A stretch of DNA of 64,000 bases from Daedaleopsis sinensis (lineage: Eukaryota > Basidiomycota > Agaricomycetes > Polyporales > Polyporaceae). The notes under the pieces are model-generated. The model had not been told where the DNA came from. It did no database searches and saw only the letters and a program-made list of their open reading frames with translations. Of this stretch, positions 59,381 through 64,000 are shown piece by piece. How positions within the stretch are numbered: the stretch's first letter is position 1; every line of letters begins with the position of its first letter. Made by a program: the position numbers and the translations under genes. The stretch is taken from contig CM066303.1 in NCBI GenBank assembly GCA_033807695.1, positions 4,588,001 through 4,652,000 on the forward strand. Direction: 5' to 3'.

Positions 59381-59553
59381 TGTAAGGAGCTGGGGGTGGT
59401 GGTGAGTCTTGGGGCGTCGCAAGTGCGTTTGAACCCGTTTATAGCGGTGAGCAACACAGACGTAGCGACACAAGTAGAAGTAAGACTACAGTATCGTAAG
59501 CGCTAGTGTGAGCTATGTACGAGAACCCTAACCCTACAATATTAACCCTTACA
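59381..59553 (+). repeat. Left LTR (173 bp)
   Basis: Begins TGTAAGGAGC and ends ACCCTTACA. It includes a telomere-like CCCTAACCCTA near its 3' end. Confidence 0.93.
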
Positions 59554-60647
59554 CCCTCCCCCTCTGGACACGCGTATCGGGTCCATAAGTGAATAGTAAC
59601 GTAGAGGAAACAGAAGCAGAGAGAGGTCAACACAAGGATGTACACGAACATACACCCAAAGTCCCAACTGTCCACATCGAGCAAACGATCGTCCAATCAC
59701 GCCAAGGCCTCTCAAGCCGCATGGCGCCCGAGGGAGGCTCATAGGAGTTGAGGTGCACCAAGGCCTCTCGTCTCGGCAACAGTCCCATGGGGAGGCACGT
59801 AGGGGGTCTTTCGGTCAACCTGAGTGGTGTCGGTGAGGGAAGATGGGCAGCAATGTGGTGGCGGCACTGCTAGAGGATGGGGAGTGCGGATGATTGCGCA
59901 GCTGTGAAGCTAGCAGCAGACAACTGAATGTCTCTGCCAACCCAGGAAGCAGAGGGCGACACGGAGCGACCGGGGTGCGTACATCGCTGGATATGATCGG
60001 GATGGGAAGGGTTCATGAGAGGGAGCGAACAACCGTTAGGCCATCCATGACAGTCGAAGGACCGTCGTGATATGCGAGAGAGTAGGCTGATTATGATAGG
60101 GAGGAGAGAGGGCGGCGGGGACGTGTGACTGCGCAACGAGGGATGGTCCATTCGAGGCGGATGCGGGGTCGTTGGAAACTCCTTGGAAGGGCGGATCGGA
60201 CAAGGGCATTCGCGAGTTGAACGGATGAGTGTCCGCGGAGCAACGGACAAAGTCCTGCCACCGGGTGATGGGGATGGATATGGGGTGACAGCGGAAGATC
60301 CATCGGATGGATTGGCGCGTACGAGAGGTCATTCGAAAGGTATCGAGTAGAGCTCCAAGTCGCTGCAAGAACGACAGAGATACGTGCCTTCTTCGCTGAG
60401 ATCCGTGCCCATCAGCAGCTCCTGCAAAACCACCACTAACCCAGAAACCTCGATATCTCCACGAAAACTCCTCCAATTCCATCGAATCCGGTATCGTCGG
60501 GAAGAGCTCGACGGAGCGAATCCATCAAGCCTACGCGCGAGGCGATCCGACGAGGAACGATGGCACAGTGGCCAAGAGAGTGTTGGCCAGCCGCGTCAGG
60601 TCTTCGGGCCCTGGGGAGAGTCGAAGACCGGGGGAAACGCAAAAAAG

Positions 60648-60820
60648 TGTAAGGAGCTGGGGGTGGTGGTGAGTCTTGGGGCGTCGCAAGTGCGTTTGAA
60701 CCCGTTTATAGCGGTGAGCAACACAGACGTAGCGACACAAGTAGAAGTAAGACTACAGTATCGTAAGCGCTAGTGTGAGCTATGTACGAGAACCCTAACC
60801 CTACAATATTAACCCTTACA
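60648..60820 (+). repeat. Right LTR (173 bp)
   Basis: Same length and sequence as the left LTR as read, followed by TCAGA, the target duplication. Confidence 0.93.
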
Positions 60821-62289
60821 TCAGAGGAGTCTTACTTCGGTTCGTCGCATATATTTCGCGCAATCCTCTTGCATGCTAATGCTTATACGCAAATTGGACC
60901 CGAAAGACATGCCCCCGCCTCCGGTTCCGCCTGCACGCACACCTCTCGCATTGTCATCTGCCGTCCAGCTCCATGCTCCACCGCTCTCCGCCTCCTCTTC
61001 GTCTTTCTCGACCGCTTCCTCGTCTGCAAAACCACGCGTGGTCACTGACAGCCAAATGTTGCCTTCCCTCCCTTTCTCTAAAATATCCCTTCTTTCGCCG
61101 GTCGTCCCGACATCCATTAAGACTTCCACATCCTCACTCACTCCATCGTTCCCGTCCGCTTCCAAATTTGCATCTTCGTCCCTTCCCGACTCTGTCTCTA
61201 CTCCGTCCGCTGCCGCATTTTCCTCCAAGGCTGGGTCCAAGTCGAAGGCGAAGGCGCGCCGCCCCACGCTATCACCTGCACCTGCCGCCTCCGACTCCGA
61301 GAGGCCTGCCAAGGCTTCCAAGCCCAAGGCGCGCACGAAAGGCAAAGGGAAAGCAAAGGCCGACAGTACCGCTACGAAGAAGGCTGCGCGTCCACGCCCT
61401 GACACGCCTACGACAGAGTCTGGCGAGCACTTGCTCGAGCCACTGTCAAGAGCCGGAAGGGCAAGGAGAAGGAGACGCGCTCGCCTGTTGTACCGACAGA
61501 GACGCTCGCGCCCCCTTCTTCGAGCTCCCCGGCCGTCGTGGTGAACGCTTTGAGATCGCCGACGCGCACCTCGACTCCTCCTTCTGCTTCTCCGCCGCCT
61601 CCGCCCTCTACGCCCGTCGTCATCGTGCCCGAGCTCCCACCTGACCCGCCAGATGACGACGTGAAGCCGGACATTGCTGTTGACGCGACGCCTGTTCCTC
61701 CAACAGCCGTAGAGGATCCGCCGCTCGCGCAGGCCGACGTAGACGCGATGCAGGTCGACGAGCGCCCGCAATCGCCGCCGCTCAGCTTCGGGCTCTCTGT
61801 GCTTGCGTTCGCCGCGCTCGAGGCACGTCGACATTCTCCCCCTCCTCCTGTCCCCCCTGCAGAAGTCGAGCGACCCTCTGCTACCAAGTCGGTGACGGAC
61901 TCGCGCACTGCGCAGCCGTCACCCGCGCTCGACGATGTTCTGCCCCTCGATGGATGTGGACATACCTCAGCCCCCGGCCGATAGTCCTTCTGATCAGCTG
62001 GGGCCTATCCGCGAGCCGCCGCCTCTACTGCCCCTACGCAAGTCGAGGCTGCTCCTCCGCTTGAGTCTCCTTCCTTCCCTAGCGCTCATCAGTAACCCTG
62101 CTTGCCAACCCCTGAGATCCTGAGACTACTGACGAATTTAAAGGGCTCAAAAAGATGTGGGTAAGGGTCAGGCCTAGGTTAGAGCCATCAATTTCAGACT
62201 TTTGGGCTCGAGCATACGAGCGCTTATGAGCACGAAGCGCATTGAGCATGCCCGGCACACTGTACATGCCGGGGATGTGAGGAAACTAA

Positions 62290-62660
62290 CGATAGATGTA
62301 CGTTATGAAAAGCACGTCTAACCGCCCGGGTACGCCGGCTTCCGGCGTACCCGGGCCCTGGGAGCTTATACACGGAGACTTTGTGTCTAAAGGCCCGGGC
62401 ACGCCGTACCTCGGGCACGCCGAGGTACGGCGTGCCCGGGCTCTCAGCGTCCGCATCGTGAATTATGGGGGATAGATGTACATTGTCAAAAGTATCTCTA
62501 TTGCGTCTAAAAGCCCGGGTACGCCGAGGTACGGCGTTCCCGGACAGTTCGAGCCTTCGTTGTAGATTGCTATACTATGTCTGCAGTAAATCAAGAATAG
62601 AGAGAATTATCCCGGGCACGCCGGGACCCGGCGTGCACGGGCTCTGTACCCCCGAATGGT
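62290..62660. repeat. Hairpin satellite: four CCCGGG-cored inverted repeats
   Basis: Four stem-loops share CCCGGGYACGCC arms. 62324-62356 is a perfect 15-bp stem with a 3-nt loop. 62393-62441 is a perfect 21-bp stem with a 7-nt loop. 62515-62543 is a 12-bp stem with one mismatch. 62611-62641 is a 15-bp stem with one mismatch and a 1-nt loop. Spacers share GATAGATGTAC (62291, 62471) and GTCTAA just before the first three stems. Confidence 0.92.
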
Positions 62661-62779
62661 ACTTCAGGTGTTGGTGGATGTACATTTTAAAACGTTCAAC
62701 TAAAGGCATGTGTGCACTGTACGTGCGCATGTCACGTGTTGAGAGACTCGCCTGATTAGGGAAATAGGTTAGGGTGGGG

Positions 62780-63230
62780 GGGAGCGAGCGAGACCGAGCG
62801 AAGCGAGGTCGAGTGAGCGACGCTGTGGTGGGCGTAGCGAAACAGAACAACGGGTGTTGGAGAATCTCCAGCACCAACCCGTTTCGGCTTATATACGCCT
62901 CATCAGGTTCTGCTTAGTAAGTACCGGTTGTACTTCGCACCGGAGCCGATGTGAAATCGACTTTAGGGCCGGTGGCGTTTACATCTCGTGACTGCTTAAT
63001 CATATCCCGGTCGGGGATTACAAGTCCGATCGGGATATGACTAATGTCCGATCGGAAATCGGAGCAAAACGAAGCGCCGCCTCGGCGCTTCGTATTGTTC
63101 CGGTGCTTACATAATGAGCGCTAGACCCTGTCTAGGCCTGATCACGTGACTGGTCACGTGCAGGGGTCTAGACTTGAATCACGTGTGCATGAGATCACGT
63201 GATCTGAATCAAACCAATTACCTAATGAGC
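62780..63230. repeat. Palindrome-dense non-coding block
   Basis: Inverted repeats include an imperfect stem at 62849-62883 (AACGGGT arms), CATATCCCG / CGGGATATG arms at 63001-63039, a perfect ACGAAGCGCCG stem at 63069-63093, CTAGACCC / GGGTCTAG arms at about 63122-63171 enclosing CACGTG sites, and AGATCACGTGATCT near 63200. No ORF of note. Confidence 0.85.
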
Positions 63231-63246
63231 GCGAAGCCTTAGGCGT

Positions 63247-63361
63247 TCGGGTTCGGTTAGGGTTAGGGTTGGTTAGGGTTCGGGTTAGCTGTATAATAAG
63301 CATGTAAGCATAAGCAGTGTATTCACAGAGTGATGTACGTACGGTTAGGGTTCGGGTTAGA
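63247..63361 (+). repeat. Telomere-like TTAGGG / TTCGGG repeats
   Basis: Two short clusters, 63247-63288 and 63343-63361, built of TTAGGG with TTCGGG and TTGG variants, G-rich on plus. Degenerate and interstitial rather than a terminal array. Confidence 0.85.
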
Positions 63362-63754
63362 ATGCGTTTCATTGATTAAATTACTTGGCGTCCCCACTTG
63401 ATAGGCATACTGTAGCTGCAGCGTTAGTATGTTAGTGGTACGATATAAATCGTATAATCGTAGGTACACGAGATGTGAAGTGTCGCTAAGGACGAGTTTT
63501 AAAGATATTTCAAGATGTAGGCTGTACTTGGGTGGGCACTGCGAGTAAGTAGTGACAGGCACCGTGCACTTTGCGCACCATCACTGTGACTAGGCTTGCT
63601 ATAAAGAGGGGCAACAACACGCGGTTCTGACTATCCCTCACCTAGTCAGCCGTTGACGGTATTCCCGACCAGCCGCAGTTAAGCAGCCCGGTCCGTCGCG
63701 GTAAGTTGTCGCTTCACTTGCGTATAGTTTTATTATCTACCCCTTCGCGTTAGC
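63362..63754. other. Non-coding stretch, nothing recognised
   Basis: AT-richer sequence without a supported gene. Confidence 0.4.
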
Positions 63755-64000
63755 TTAGAGGTCATCCCGCATTGCTGCAGGGATGTGAGTATCTCGGGGC
63801 GAGCCGAGGTGGATGTTTTGGTCGGTGTGAATCGCGTATTCAGCGCGCATCGACGTAGACGGTCCTGCCTCTTGCGAAAACATAGGTGCTATGTCCTCCC
63901 AGTGGGAAAGATCATGGAGGGGGTCCTTCTGCTTGCGCGGTTGGACTTCCTCGTCGAGCACCCGCTCGTCCAACTTCTGGAGTACTGTCTTTTTCCAAAG
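63755..64000 (-). CDS. 3' end of an unrecognised ORF, cut by the window edge
   Basis: An open frame enters from the right edge and stops at TAA (63755-63757). Visible residues include KKTVLQKLDERVLDEEVQPR, HDLSHWEDIAPMFSQEAGPS and HTDQNIHLGSPRDTHIPAAM, a charged, protein-like composition. No family was recognised. Its place next to telomere-like repeats makes a subtelomeric gene conceivable, but nothing in the residues proves it. Confidence 0.4.
   Translation of the reverse strand, partial: LWKKTVLQKLDERVLDEEVQPRKQKDPLHDLSHWEDIAPMFSQEAGPSTSMRAEYAIHTDQNIHLGSPRDTHIPAAMRDDL

Larger units (their letters stand above)
59381..60820 (+). mobile_element. Non-autonomous LTR retrotransposon, complete
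   Basis: 1,440 bp bounded by two direct repeats of 173 bp that read as identical, each starting TGTAAGGAGC and ending ACCCTTACA (TG...CA ends). It is flanked by a 5-bp target duplication, TCAGA (59376-59380 and 60821-60825), so insertion is simple and recent. A purine-rich CGGGGGAAACGCAAAAAAG lies directly before the right LTR, fitting a polypurine tract and a plus orientation. The 1,094-bp interior has no gag or pol ORF, so movement would need enzymes supplied in trans. No clear tRNA primer site was identified after the left LTR. Confidence 0.93.
58521..62090 (+). pseudogene. Truncated, interrupted pseudogene copy of the PHD-SET gene
   Basis: A close copy, inverted relative to the parent gene, of 50849 down to about 48690. 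It begins at the end of parent exon 1 (FEYP followed by the GTACGT donor) and keeps the introns. Matching pieces include HQIHHFCAQMTSMLHTLSS, CACGANARDCVL, KSWIAKSAERLRERRD, DSDTDMDAHSP, then after the inserted element DPKDMPPPPVPPART and PELPPDPPDDDVKPDI. The PHD finger, the SET domain and the whole RD-rich end are absent. It is disrupted by the LTR element at 59381-60820, a deletion with frame shift around 61435-61545 and another shift near 61935. Homology fades by about 62090. Confidence 0.92.

Noticed and set aside
60036..60482. Minus-strand ORF inside the LTR element as gag-like protein
   Set aside because: No zinc knuckle or capsid-like pattern, and opposite to the orientation implied by the polypurine tract.

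Overview
The window looks like nuclear DNA of a filamentous basidiomycete (Agaricomycetes, probably a polypore-like wood-decay fungus). The grounds are many short introns (about 50-70 bp, GTRNGT...YAG), compact housekeeping genes with fungal-type products (PHD-SET protein, mitochondrial uS17, prefoldin 6, Vti1 SNARE, Sym1/Mpv17), a basidiomycete-type F-box gene, a TET/JBP-like 2-oxoglutarate dioxygenase and remnants of GMC (aryl-alcohol-oxidase-like) oxidoreductases. Species cannot be fixed from the sequence alone.

Layout. 1-13.9 kb is gene-poor. It holds two decayed copies of one GMC oxidoreductase gene (about 1.59-3.89 kb and 10.86-11.87 kb), an apparently intact F-box/WD40 fusion gene (4160-6808) and one unrecognised ORF (9930-10745, minus). 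A four-copy tandem repeat of about 80 bp (13.96-14.25 kb) abuts a four-exon TET/JBP-like dioxygenase gene (14254-16169). From 18.16 to 35.39 kb lies a single gene on the minus strand coding for a secreted, Ala/Thr/Asp-repeat, mucin-like protein of about 5,711 residues. A paralog of 660 residues with the same architecture, intron position and promoter motifs lies at 40.31-42.35 kb; both share related 3' flanks with traces of a decayed gene.

47.2-57.6 kb is a normal housekeeping cluster: PHD-SET (Set3-like) gene on minus; uS17m on plus; prefoldin subunit 6 on minus; VTI1 on plus, head to head with prefoldin; SYM1/Mpv17 on plus. This cluster has shed degenerate copies into its surroundings: an inverted pseudo-SYM1 at 43.9-45.1 kb and a truncated pseudo-PHD-SET at 58.5-62.1 kb. 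The second is interrupted by a 1,440-bp non-autonomous LTR element with identical 173-bp LTRs and a 5-bp target duplication.

62.2-64.0 kb is a palindrome-rich, non-coding block with a hairpin satellite and TTAGGG-type repeats, ending in a partial ORF at the right edge. Together with the decayed duplications this suggests subtelomeric DNA on the right side. No CRISPR, operon-like or bacterial features were seen, and I found no rRNA or tRNA genes. The most unusual items are the giant repeat gene with its small paralog, and the hairpin satellite next to telomere-like repeats.
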